Shown piece after piece: positions 6,906 to 15,112 of a stretch of 64,000 nt of DNA; position 1 is the stretch's first letter, and every line of letters begins with the position of its first letter. Both the position numbers and the translations under genes were made by a program. The notes beneath the pieces are model-generated. The model saw only the letters and a list, made by a program, of their open reading frames with translations. It ran no database searches and was not told where the DNA came from. Where the stretch lies: positions 124,001-188,000 of the forward strand of contig NZ_JBJQOQ010000007.1 in assembly GCF_046036945.1 (NCBI RefSeq), read 5' to 3'. This stretch comes from Brevibacillus_C sp046036945. GTDB taxonomy: Bacteria; Bacillota; Bacilli; Brevibacillales; Brevibacillaceae.

Positions 6906-8591
6906 ATGAAAGATCTTCGTTGCTACCTGTTGCTTTTCTGCTTGACAGCAGGATTTCTCGTCGGCTTTTCCTCGCAGGAGACCCCGAAGAAGGCCACATG
7001 GATCTGGCAGACGGAGTTGATCGAAACAAAGACGGCGGAGATTTTGACGTTTGCCGAAGAACACGGGGTGAACTTGATCTACCTGCGAATCGATCCGCAA
7101 AAAACGTACAGCTACTATCGGCCCTTCATCCGGGAGGCCAATGCGGCGGGCATCGAGGTTCACGCCCTTGGCGGCCATCCCCTCTGGGCTTTAAAAGAGC
7201 ATCGGGAGCGCATTCTCCACCTGCTTGACTGGGTCAAAAACTACAACAGGGCCGCTGGCAGCGATGAGCAGATAAAAGGCGTTCATCTGGATATCAAACC
7301 CTATCTGCTGCCGGAGTGGAACGAGGACAAGCCCTCTGTCTTGTCACAGTGGATGGGCAACATCGAGGCCGTCACGTCAGCGGCCCGCAAGGACGTGCAG
7401 CTGGAAGTAAGCGCCGATCTTCCCGTATGGCTCGATGATACTTTTGTCCCGGACGATCCGGAGATGACGATCAGCAAATGGATGATTAGCAAATTGGACC
7501 ACATTACCTTGCTGGCCTACCGGAATGCCATTGACGGTTCCAACGGCATCGCAGCGCTGGTCGAAAACGAACTCCGGGAAGCGGACGAGCTGGCAAAGCC
7601 GGTGATCATCGCTGTCAACATAAAGGAAATCCCGGGGGAGGAGCACACGTCGTTTTTTGACGCTGGCGCAGAAGAGATGGAGCGCCAGCTCGCCCTTTTG
7701 CCTGAGCGCCTGGGCAGCAGCCACCCGTCCTACGCGGGCAATGCCGTCCACGACTACGTCAATTGGAGCAAGCGGGCACCGGTTAAAAAGAAACTCAAAA
7801 GAGGCACCTACATCTGGCAGGCCGAGCTGGTTATTTCGGAACCGGAGAAAATCCTTGCCTTTGCCAAAAGCCATAAAATCAATCTGCTCTATGTACGGCT
7901 CGATCTGCAGCAGCCGTACGAAGCATACGCGGAGTTTGTCGGCAAGGCGGCCGCGGCAGGGATCGAAGTCCATGCTCTCGGCGGCCACCCCGGCTGGGCG
8001 CTGGAGCAAAATCGGGACCGTATGATGAAGCTGGTCCACTACGTCCAGGCTTATAACAACAGCGTGGAAAAAAACCAGCAGTTCCGCGGCATCCATCTGG
8101 ACATCGAACCGTACGTTCTGCCCGACTGGTACGAAGATACCGACTCCGTCCTGCGCCAGTGGATGGACAACATCAAAGCCTTTGTCGCCGAAGCAAAGCA
8201 AGCGGCTGATCTGGAGGTAAGCTGCGATCTCGCCTTTTGGCTGGACGGAACAAGCGTTCCTGGAGATCCGGACACGTCCTTTTCCAAGTGGATGATCCAG
8301 CAGCTGGACCATATCACGATCATGGCCTTCCGGAATTACGCAGGGGGGCGCGGCGGCATTGTCCACCTCGTCGAGGAAGAGATCGGCTATGCCAATGAAT
8401 TGGGCAAAGAACTGATCGTTGCCGTGGAGATGAAGCAGAGCCACGAAGGCGAATTCGTCTCGTTTTACGAACACGGCAAGGCGGAGATGGAGCGCCAGCT
8501 TGCGATCGTCACCGAACAGCTCGGAAAGCAGCCCTCGTACGGTGGAAACGTGGTCCACGCCTACGACTATTGGAAGAACGCGAAGGAGTGA
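6906..8591 (+). CDS. Exported protein of two tandem 270-residue TIM-barrel-like repeats
   Basis: The product has 561 residues. Residues 5-22 form a secretion signal or membrane anchor without a lipobox Cys. The rest is an internal duplication: residues 31-291 and 301-561 align at a constant offset of 270 with no gap. Examples are TWIWQTELI/TYIWQAELV (31/301), AAGIEVHALGGHP (80/350), GVHLDIKPY/GIHLDIEPY (125/395), WMISKLDHIT/WMIQQLDHIT (192/462) and EEMERQLALL/AEMERQLAIV. The alternating strand/helix pattern and late-strand acidic motifs suggest glycosidase-like (beta/alpha)8 barrels. The acidic residue of the DI-E-PY motif is Glu401 in copy 2 but Lys131 in copy 1. I do not recognise a named family; extracellular polysaccharide binding or hydrolysis is an inference. 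Confidence 0.85.
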   Translation: MKDLRCYLLLFCLTAGFLVGFSSQETPKKATWIWQTELIETKTAEILTFAEEHGVNLIYLRIDPQKTYSYYRPFIREANAAGIEVHALGGHPLWALKEHRERILHLLDWVKNYNRAAGSDEQIKGVHLDIKPYLLPEWNEDKPSVLSQWMGNIEAVTSAARKDVQLEVSADLPVWLDDTFVPDDPEMTISKWMISKLDHITLLAYRNAIDGSNGIAALVENELREADELAKPVIIAVNIKEIPGEEHTSFFDAGAEEMERQLALLPERLGSSHPSYAGNAVHDYVNWSKRAPVKKKLKRGTYIWQAELVISEPEKILAFAKSHKINLLYVRLDLQQPYEAYAEFVGKAAAAGIEVHALGGHPGWALEQNRDRMMKLVHYVQAYNNSVEKNQQFRGIHLDIEPYVLPDWYEDTDSVLRQWMDNIKAFVAEAKQAADLEVSCDLAFWLDGTSVPGDPDTSFSKWMIQQLDHITIMAFRNYAGGRGGIVHLVEEEIGYANELGKELIVAVEMKQSHEGEFVSFYEHGKAEMERQLAIVTEQLGKQPSYGGNVVHAYDYWKNAKE

Positions 8592-8599
8592 ACAAAAAA

Positions 8600-8641
8600 G
8601 CGGGCCCGCTCGTCTTCCGAGCGAGTCCGCTGATTGCTTTT
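8600..8641. terminator. Hairpin between convergent genes, probable bidirectional terminator
   Basis: A 13-bp stem GCGGGCCCGCTCG/CGAGCGAGTCCGC with one mismatch and a TCTTC loop is followed by a T-rich stretch on the plus side and preceded by six A, which read as T on the minus side. It lies between the stops of the 270-repeat gene and the SLH gene. Confidence 0.7.
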
Positions 8642-8648
8642 CCATTCC

Positions 8649-10961
8649 CTAAAATCGGGTCGAGACCCTGTATTCTGCCCGCTTTTGCAAATAGCGGTAC
8701 AGGATGACAGCCGTCTCGGCCCTGGTCAGTTTCGCTTTCGGGTTGTACCGTTGCCCTTCTCCGGTGATCAAACCGATGTCGCCTGCGATCGCCACAAATC
8801 CTTTGTACCGGATCTCATCCCGGTCGGCAAACGGCAGTTGATAGAGCTTGTCACGCTCTGCCAGCTTTTGGTACCCCAGCGCGGTAACGAGCAGCTTGGC
8901 CGCTTCTTCGCGAGTGATGGGACGCTCAGGTTCAAAGGTCTTTTCGGCCGAATCAAGCAGGTTATCCCTGACAGCCAGTTCTACCGCACCAAAATAAGGA
9001 CTATCTTTGTCGACATCGCCAAAGCTGGGTTTGGCATCGTCAAAGCTGCCTCTGTATAAAGTGGGATCGCCATACGTGCCGGCTGCCGTCAGAAACATAT
9101 TCAAAAACTCGCCGCGGCTGACAACCTGGTCGGGAAGAACAAGGCCGTCCTGCGGCTTGATCACCTTTAGTTTTACCATGTAAGATAATTCGTTTTCCGC
9201 ATCGTGTCCTTTTATGTCGGACGGTTGGCTATCAGACTCGGTCTGCTTCGGCTTTGCGTCCGCTCCCGTCCAATCCTTCATCTGGCCTGTCTTGGCGTCG
9301 ATGTACGCCAGTCCAGTCCAGGGCAGCTGCATTTGGTAGACCAGCTTTGCCTCAAGCGGCTGGCTGCCGGACGGCATTTGGTATGGATCGCTTGTAAGAA
9401 TATACCTCAGTTGGTACTCGGCCTCTTTCAGGTACGTTTCTTTTGCCTGGAGCGCATCGATCGTCCCATCTACCTCAGGGAATGCCGCCGTCTCATTCCA
9501 GAGCAGCCCGTATTCGACTATCGACCCGTCTTCGGCGGATACGCCAACCTGAACGTATTGATCGGCTGCAGGCACCCCGTTTACCCTGCGCTCAAAGCGG
9601 AAGCTGTAGACAGGCTCATCGGCACTTCGACTTTCACGCGGCTCGGATGACCAGAAGAGTTGGTCCAGCTTGTCTGCACTTTGCTTCTTGGCAAAGGCAA
9701 GGGCAATCTCCTTCGCTTTTTCTTCACTCACCGGAAACTTTGGGGGCTCCTTCCCTTCCTTCATGTCACTGCGGTATTTGTCGTACAAGTAGGTGGAAAC
9801 TCTGAACTCCAGCACCTTGCCCGTCTCCGCTTCGATCACCGCGCCGGTCCAGCCGACGCTGGAATTGGCTGTGCCGTACTCCATCTGAACCTGCCAGACG
9901 GGTTTGTCCGTATTCCACCAGCCCTCTGATTTTTTGATGTCCGATACATCTACCTCCTGAGGAATGGAATAGTCCCGTTTGAGGATGTCCAGTACTTCTT
10001 TTTCTGTCACCGGCGCATTTCGCCTGGCCGGTGTGCCAGCCTGCTTCTCTCCCAAAGGCTGGTCGGACGGCTCTGCCAGCGTCACCGTTCGTCCCAGAAA
10101 ATCGACCGCCTCACCCGTTTTCGCATCAAAGAGGTTATTCGAAATGGCCGGAAGATATCCCAGGCGGATTTCTTCTTTCTGTTTTTCACCAGGTGCGGGG
10201 GCGAAACTCGGATTATTCGGTCTGATCGTGATGTAGGCCAGCTTCATCTTCATCTGCTCGTCTGCCTTTTGATGAAAATCGTTCTGTGGAATCACACCGG
10301 AGGGATCCTGGTACTGGATGTTTTGTCCGGAATGGTTGTACAGGTAGACGAGCTCGCCATTCCCGTTAATCTGGATCTGCAATCCCTGGGACATGACGGG
10401 CACCCCGTTTACCAGCCGCCGGAAAGAGACGCGATAGCTGTCCTCCGGACCCCGTACCACTTTGCCCCATTCGTCGCCATCATCCTCATACTGGAACGCT
10501 GCCTTGGAGCCGAACAGCTTGCCCACCTGGTCCTGGGCAATTTTGACCGCTTCCTCATAAGTTACTTTAGGCGGAAAGGCAGAGGCGTTTTCGTTCGACA
10601 GATTCCACCGGTTGATCTCCAGCAGTTCACCAGTCATCGTGTCGATTAGGACCGACATGCTCTGAAAACTTCCCCCGTTTGATCTCCAGCTTACTTCCCA
10701 GGAAGGATTTTCATTGAAGCCTCGCCAAGACCGTTGAAACGTCGCTTCCGGACCTTCGAAGCCGGACGGCGGCGTCACCACTTTTTCAGCGATGGCAATC
10801 GCTTCCTCCCGGGTGACCTTCGCATCTGCCTGCGACAACAGCTTGCTCGTTTGCGAACCTGCCGCCGCCGCTCCCGCCGAAGGCACCGCTCCCAGCACCA
10901 GCGATGCGGCTATCGCACACTGCAGTACGGCCTTGCTCTTTGAGAACTTGATCTGGTTCAT
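8649..10961 (-). CDS. YcdB/YcdC repeat surface protein with C-terminal SLH domains
   Basis: The product has 770 residues. A signal peptide ends near the Ala-rich AGAAAAG stretch (about residue 32). The long central part holds repeated YcdB/YcdC (PepSY-like) units with the recurring pattern E-x-A-x-x-I-A followed by W/F-x-V-S/Q-W and D-x-x-T-G-x-x-L-x (for example IDTMTGELLEI, IEAETGKVLEF, IDAKTGQMKDW). The C-terminal ~170 residues carry three S-layer homology repeats, with ITREEAAKLLVTALGY and LTRAETAVILYRYL as the clearest ends, which anchor proteins to pyruvylated wall polymer. It probably acts outside the cell, perhaps as a protease inhibitor or wall regulator. It lies 65 bp downstream of lytR on the same strand and has its own AAAGGGGGAGAGG ribosome site. 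Confidence 0.92.
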   Translation of the reverse strand: MNQIKFSKSKAVLQCAIAASLVLGAVPSAGAAAAGSQTSKLLSQADAKVTREEAIAIAEKVVTPPSGFEGPEATFQRSWRGFNENPSWEVSWRSNGGSFQSMSVLIDTMTGELLEINRWNLSNENASAFPPKVTYEEAVKIAQDQVGKLFGSKAAFQYEDDGDEWGKVVRGPEDSYRVSFRRLVNGVPVMSQGLQIQINGNGELVYLYNHSGQNIQYQDPSGVIPQNDFHQKADEQMKMKLAYITIRPNNPSFAPAPGEKQKEEIRLGYLPAISNNLFDAKTGEAVDFLGRTVTLAEPSDQPLGEKQAGTPARRNAPVTEKEVLDILKRDYSIPQEVDVSDIKKSEGWWNTDKPVWQVQMEYGTANSSVGWTGAVIEAETGKVLEFRVSTYLYDKYRSDMKEGKEPPKFPVSEEKAKEIALAFAKKQSADKLDQLFWSSEPRESRSADEPVYSFRFERRVNGVPAADQYVQVGVSAEDGSIVEYGLLWNETAAFPEVDGTIDALQAKETYLKEAEYQLRYILTSDPYQMPSGSQPLEAKLVYQMQLPWTGLAYIDAKTGQMKDWTGADAKPKQTESDSQPSDIKGHDAENELSYMVKLKVIKPQDGLVLPDQVVSRGEFLNMFLTAAGTYGDPTLYRGSFDDAKPSFGDVDKDSPYFGAVELAVRDNLLDSAEKTFEPERPITREEAAKLLVTALGYQKLAERDKLYQLPFADRDEIRYKGFVAIAGDIGLITGEGQRYNPKAKLTRAETAVILYRYLQKRAEYRVSTRF

Positions 10962-11026
10962 TCCTCTCCCCCTTTAAAAGGTAATCCCTTCCATTGTACG
11001 GAAGAGTAGGTAAAAATTAAAGACAA

Positions 11027-11800
11027 TTAAAACCCCAGCAGCCGCTTTACTTCCTTGACGGAACTGCGGCTTACGGGAATTTCACTCCTCCGATGATCCT
11101 GCATGATCAGGTGCACACAGCCGTGAAACCAGGGAACCAGCTCAGCCGTTTTCGTCAAGTTGACCAGATAGGCCCGATGCGTCCGGTAAAACTGATGCAC
11201 TGGCAGCTTGCACTCCAATTCCTGCAGGGTAAACGAGGTGGCAAAGTTGTCCGATTCCGTGTAGATCATCGCGTACCGTCCCTCGACTGTCGCGAAGTAT
11301 ATTTCGTCCGGAGAGATCAGCAGAATTTTGCCGTTTCGCTCGACGGGAATGCGCTTGGGCTGCTGCCCAGATTCGCCCAGTACGTTTTGCAACAGGGAAG
11401 CGATCCGCTGTTCGACAGCGGCAGAAGCTTGTTTGTTCAGCAGTTTCCGCAGGCGGTTCACCGTTTTCTCCAGCCGCTGCTCGCTAAACGGCTTGACGAT
11501 GTAATCGACTGCCTCCGTTTCAAATGCCCGAACGGCATGCACCTGGTACGCGCTGGCAAAGATGACGATCGGCGGCGGATCACACGTCTCCATGATCTCC
11601 TCCGCCACGTCCAATCCGTCCCGGTCGTGCAGATGAATGTCAAGAAAAACGGCATCCGGAGAGGCTTCGGGAATGCGCTCCAATGCTTCCACGCCGCTGG
11701 CCGCTTCCCCGACCACTGCGACATCGGAAAACTGTTCCAGCAAGTACCTCAGTTCGGCGCGCGCAGGCATTTCATCGTCAACGAGAAATACTTTTAACAT
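11027..11800 (-). CDS. lytR: LytTR-family response regulator (LytR/LytT type)
   Basis: This 257-residue response regulator has an N-terminal receiver domain with acidic pocket D8/D9, phospho-acceptor D54 (in VFLDIHLHD) and the conserved Lys of IVKPFS (K103). The C-terminal LytTR DNA-binding domain begins near residue 150 and includes YRTHRAYLVNL. LytTR regulators bind paired direct repeats and control holin-like lrgAB, pyruvate uptake or wall metabolism. The gene overlaps the end of the lytS gene by 23 bp, giving tight coupling. No lrgAB genes follow; an SLH surface protein does. The symbol names the family role, not a proven orthologue. Confidence 0.93.
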   Translation of the reverse strand: MLKVFLVDDEMPARAELRYLLEQFSDVAVVGEAASGVEALERIPEASPDAVFLDIHLHDRDGLDVAEEIMETCDPPPIVIFASAYQVHAVRAFETEAVDYIVKPFSEQRLEKTVNRLRKLLNKQASAAVEQRIASLLQNVLGESGQQPKRIPVERNGKILLISPDEIYFATVEGRYAMIYTESDNFATSFTLQELECKLPVHQFYRTHRAYLVNLTKTAELVPWFHGCVHLIMQDHRRSEIPVSRSSVKEVKRLLGF

Positions 11801-13505
11801 AAGTCTTCACTCCAGCTGGCAGCGTAATCGTACAGGTCGTCCCCCTGCCCGCTTCGGTCTTGATCGCGATTCCGTAGGGGGAGCCGTAAATCGTCTGGAT
11901 GCGGGCCCGCACATTTCCAAGCCCGATCCCGGACATTCGGCGCTTCTCCTCCGCATGTGCCAGATGCGGCAAGAAAGGATCGCCGCTGAAGCCTACCCCG
12001 TTGTCCTCCACGGTCAGCTCCAGCGTGCCGGCTCCGTTCATACGGGCCTGAATCGTTACCAGTCCGCCCTCCCGCTTGGGCAGCAATCCGTGCTTTACCG
12101 CGTTTTCGACCAACGGCTGCAGCAGCAGCGAAGGGATCAGACACTTCCGGGCACCAGGCTCGATGACATACTCCACCTGGAGTTTCTCGTCGAAGCGCGC
12201 CCTTTCAATGGCCAGATAGGCTTCGACATGCTCCAGTTCCTCTTCCAGGGTGACGAATTCACCGCTGTGATGAAGGTTGCGGCGGAAGTATTCACCCAGA
12301 TGAAGCAGCAGCTCCCGCGCTTTCTCCGGACGGAAGCGAATGAACGAGACGATGGTATTCAAGGCGTTAAACAAAAAGTGCGGATTGATTTGCGCCTGCA
12401 GCGCCTTGATCTCGGCGTCGGCGAGCAGCCGGGCCTGCTGCTCCAGAGCCGCCAGCTCCAGCTGTGTGGAGATCAAGGTTCCCAAGCCGCGCACCAGCTC
12501 GAGGTCGACCGCCGACAGCTTGCTGTTTCGATCCTGATACAGCTTCAACACCCCGACCGCTTCGTGTTTCAGCATCAGCGGAACGAGAATCGCGCTGCGC
12601 AGTTGGCAATGCGGCTCGTTGCAGCCGATCTCCGCCTTGTTCGAAGCCAGCTTCATCACTTTATTCGACAAAACTTCCCGTGTCGCTTTGGTGCTGATCT
12701 CCTGCCCGGGTACGTGGTGTGTGCTGCCTTTGCCCACGTGGGCCAAAATGCGCTCCCGATCGGTAATCGCCACCGCAGCCACACGGGTGGTGCGCATGAT
12801 CTCTCTGGCCAGTTTATCTGCGGAGCCGGGCGTCAGACCTTCCCGCAAAAACGACAAAGTCTTGTCCGCCACCCGCAGCGTCCGCTGGGCTTGCAGCGCT
12901 CCAATCCGATCTTCTTCGTTTTTGACCAGGTCGATAATAATCATGAAGACGGCGATGCCCAGCGAGTTGACGACCGACATCGGCACGCTGATCGCCTTGA
13001 CCAGCTCCAGCGCCTGTTCCCACGGCCGGGCCAGCAGCAGAATAATGCCCATTTGGATCCATTCGGCGACAAACCCGACGCCAAGCCCGATGCTCCACGT
13101 CATCTCCCGGTGCCTGCGCCAGCGGAAAATCAACCCCGCCAAAATTCCTTCCACGATCGTCGAGACGGCGCAGGCCAGATCGGTAAAGCCGCCCAGACTA
13201 TAGCGATGAGCTCCTGCGATCAATCCTGTTCCCAAACCAACCCAAGGTCCCGCCAACAGCCCGGCGACGACTGTCCCGATCACCCGCGAATTGGCGATCG
13301 CGTCCTGGTAAGGGACCCCCATGTAGGTCCCCATGATCGATATGCCGGAAAAGATCGCAACCATCAGCGCCTTCTCTTTCAGGGTCGCCTGCCGGTGAAG
13401 CGTGCTGCGAAACGCCTTTACCCTGGTCAGCAAAAAGGCGGCTACCACCAGCACAGCCGTACGTTCAGCCATGGAGATCATCAAAGGGTCAAACAAGGGG
13501 TACAC
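11778..13505 (-). CDS. lytS: LytS-type sensor histidine kinase
   Basis: This 575-residue membrane kinase has the 5TMR-LYT sensor at the N-terminus, including NSRVIGTVVAGLLAGPWVG and the Gly-rich GTGLIAGAHRYSLGG. A GAF domain follows (about 215-350), then a His_kinase region with phospho-acceptor His376 in INPHFLFNALNTI and a C-terminal HATPase domain (LVENAVKHG, DNGVGF, GIGLGNVRARI). The reading frame stays open upstream, but GTG at 13503-13505 has GAAGGAG five bases before it and gives the normal LytS N-terminus, so I chose it. It phosphorylates the LytR encoded next. The signal may be membrane potential or pyruvate, as in characterised LytS/BtsS proteins. Confidence 0.93.
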   Translation of the reverse strand: MYPLFDPLMISMAERTAVLVVAAFLLTRVKAFRSTLHRQATLKEKALMVAIFSGISIMGTYMGVPYQDAIANSRVIGTVVAGLLAGPWVGLGTGLIAGAHRYSLGGFTDLACAVSTIVEGILAGLIFRWRRHREMTWSIGLGVGFVAEWIQMGIILLLARPWEQALELVKAISVPMSVVNSLGIAVFMIIIDLVKNEEDRIGALQAQRTLRVADKTLSFLREGLTPGSADKLAREIMRTTRVAAVAITDRERILAHVGKGSTHHVPGQEISTKATREVLSNKVMKLASNKAEIGCNEPHCQLRSAILVPLMLKHEAVGVLKLYQDRNSKLSAVDLELVRGLGTLISTQLELAALEQQARLLADAEIKALQAQINPHFLFNALNTIVSFIRFRPEKARELLLHLGEYFRRNLHHSGEFVTLEEELEHVEAYLAIERARFDEKLQVEYVIEPGARKCLIPSLLLQPLVENAVKHGLLPKREGGLVTIQARMNGAGTLELTVEDNGVGFSGDPFLPHLAHAEEKRRMSGIGLGNVRARIQTIYGSPYGIAIKTEAGRGTTCTITLPAGVKTYVKSISR

Positions 13506-13778
13506 GAGCACTCCTTCTTTCTGGACGAATCTTGCGAATTGTAGGATTTTACCACTATTATCACCGTGTGAAGCTGCCCGGGTCAAGAGACCAACTGGTT
13601 CCCGCAAGAAAGCCCAAAAAAATAAAACAATCCATAGATATCTTCATTATATTTTTAAAAATACTTGGGATTTAGATTTTAGGGTAGTAGAATTTCTCTA
13701 ATAACTATAAAATGCACCATATTTGTATTATAAAATGGTTATTCATAGCCCATACTTTACTTTAAGAGGTGTTAAAAT

Positions 13779-14993
13779 ATGTACGAATATCTATCGAAAC
13801 TGTATTATAAAGATTTAAACAAATATTTATTAGAGTATGAAAAACGTATTCATTCTTATGGAACAGTAAAGTTGCCGTTTTATATTCGACCCTATAAAAG
13901 CAATGAGGAATTTGCCTGTTTTTACGTGAATCATGCCGAACTTGACTTACTTCACGATCAAATCATCAAACAAAGTAAAATGATTCAGTCTATAGTTAAC
14001 AACTTGCCTGCAATTGCTGTTAACCAGTATATTCGAGCAAAACTTGTCGATGAACTTTTAAGCACAAATGAAATTGAAGGTGTTCGAAGTACAAAAGCCG
14101 AGATGGAAACTGTCATGGAAATAGTCGTCCGGAAAGAAAGCACTAAAAAAAATGTTCGTCACCTTAGCTTAATGAATTCCTACTTTAGCCTCCTTTCCGA
14201 AACCCATCCCACCTTAAAGAATGTCGAGCAAGTGAGAGAGATTTACAATCATTTAGTCGAACAGGAATTAAAAAAAGAAGATCGTCTAGATGGTGTACTC
14301 TTTCGCAAACAGTCGGTCGATGTTGTGACCTCAACTGATAAAGTCGTTCATAGAGGAGTTTACCCTGAGCAATCAATCAACACTCATCTCATGAATATGA
14401 TCAGTTACCTTAATGAGCACAACTCCCCGATGTTGTATAAAATCGCCATTTCCCACTATTATTTTGGTTACATTCATCCTTTTTATGACGGCAACGGTCG
14501 TACATCAAGATATATCAGCAGCATGTATTTGTTAAATGAACTGGATCGGTTGACAGCATTAACTCTCTCTAATTCAACGAATAAATTAAAACATCTTTAT
14601 TATGATGCATTCGCAGAGTGCAACAACCCTCAGAATAAGGGTGAACTAACCGTCTTTTGTAAAGTATTCTTTGAAATTATTCACACTGCCCAAAATGATA
14701 TCCTAAAAGATTTATCGGAAAAACAAAAACAGATGGAACAATTAGTGGTCTGGGTTCAACAACTTGCGCTAAGAGATGAAATTAGTGAGAGCATTTTATT
14801 CAATATCGGTCAAAATGACATTTTTGGGATTGAAGGAAAGGGACTCACCAAAAAAGAGTTAATCCAGATAACCGGAAAAACGGAATATGTTGTTCGAAAA
14901 ACATTTGAGAGCCTTAAAAAACAGGGTTATATTGAATTCCTTAAAAGAAGACCAATTGAGGTAACGTTAAATAAATCCGTATTTCAAAAGTAA
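13779..14993 (+). CDS. Fic/DOC family protein with N-terminal inhibitory helix and C-terminal wHTH
   Basis: This 404-residue protein of the Fic superfamily usually transfers AMP (sometimes another nucleotide) to a target side chain. The catalytic loop HPFYDGNGRTSR spans residues 233-244, with His233 as base and Arg241/Arg244 for phosphates. An inhibitory motif TNEIEG (96-101) matches the [S/T]xxxE[G/N] of class II Fic proteins, so the enzyme should be self-restrained. The last ~60 residues look like a winged helix (GLTKKELIQITGK, VVRKTFESLKKQGYIEF). Codons are strikingly AT-rich compared with both neighbours, and AT-rich flanks enclose the gene, which suggests horizontal acquisition. No antitoxin gene adjoins it. 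The target is unknown. Confidence 0.93.
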   Translation: MYEYLSKLYYKDLNKYLLEYEKRIHSYGTVKLPFYIRPYKSNEEFACFYVNHAELDLLHDQIIKQSKMIQSIVNNLPAIAVNQYIRAKLVDELLSTNEIEGVRSTKAEMETVMEIVVRKESTKKNVRHLSLMNSYFSLLSETHPTLKNVEQVREIYNHLVEQELKKEDRLDGVLFRKQSVDVVTSTDKVVHRGVYPEQSINTHLMNMISYLNEHNSPMLYKIAISHYYFGYIHPFYDGNGRTSRYISSMYLLNELDRLTALTLSNSTNKLKHLYYDAFAECNNPQNKGELTVFCKVFFEIIHTAQNDILKDLSEKQKQMEQLVVWVQQLALRDEISESILFNIGQNDIFGIEGKGLTKKELIQITGKTEYVVRKTFESLKKQGYIEFLKRRPIEVTLNKSVFQK

Positions 14994-15007
14994 CTGCCGT
15001 AAAAAAA

Positions 15008-15077
15008 TGAAAGGATCCTCTTGGGGCGACAGTTGTGGGCTTCTTTCCACCGTCTGTTGAAAAAGGGGATCCTTTCA
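15008..15077. repeat. Imperfect inverted repeat between fic and the TRAP permease gene
   Basis: TGAAAGGATCC (15008-15018) recurs inverted as GGATCCTTTCA (15067-15077), and weaker pairing continues inward (CGACAG with CTGTTG). It sits between the convergent stops of fic and the TRAP permease. It could serve as a long terminator hairpin or mark one edge of the acquired AT-rich segment; neither is proven. Confidence 0.5.
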
Positions 15078-15112
15078 ATTAACAAGAAAGCAATTTCAAT
15101 ATAGCGAATCGC

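Noticed and set aside
11637..13544. 635-codon plus-strand frame opposite lytS/lytR
   Set aside because: It mirrors the codon structure of two clearly recognised genes, is rich in Arg/Gln/His without any domain pattern, and has no ribosome site.
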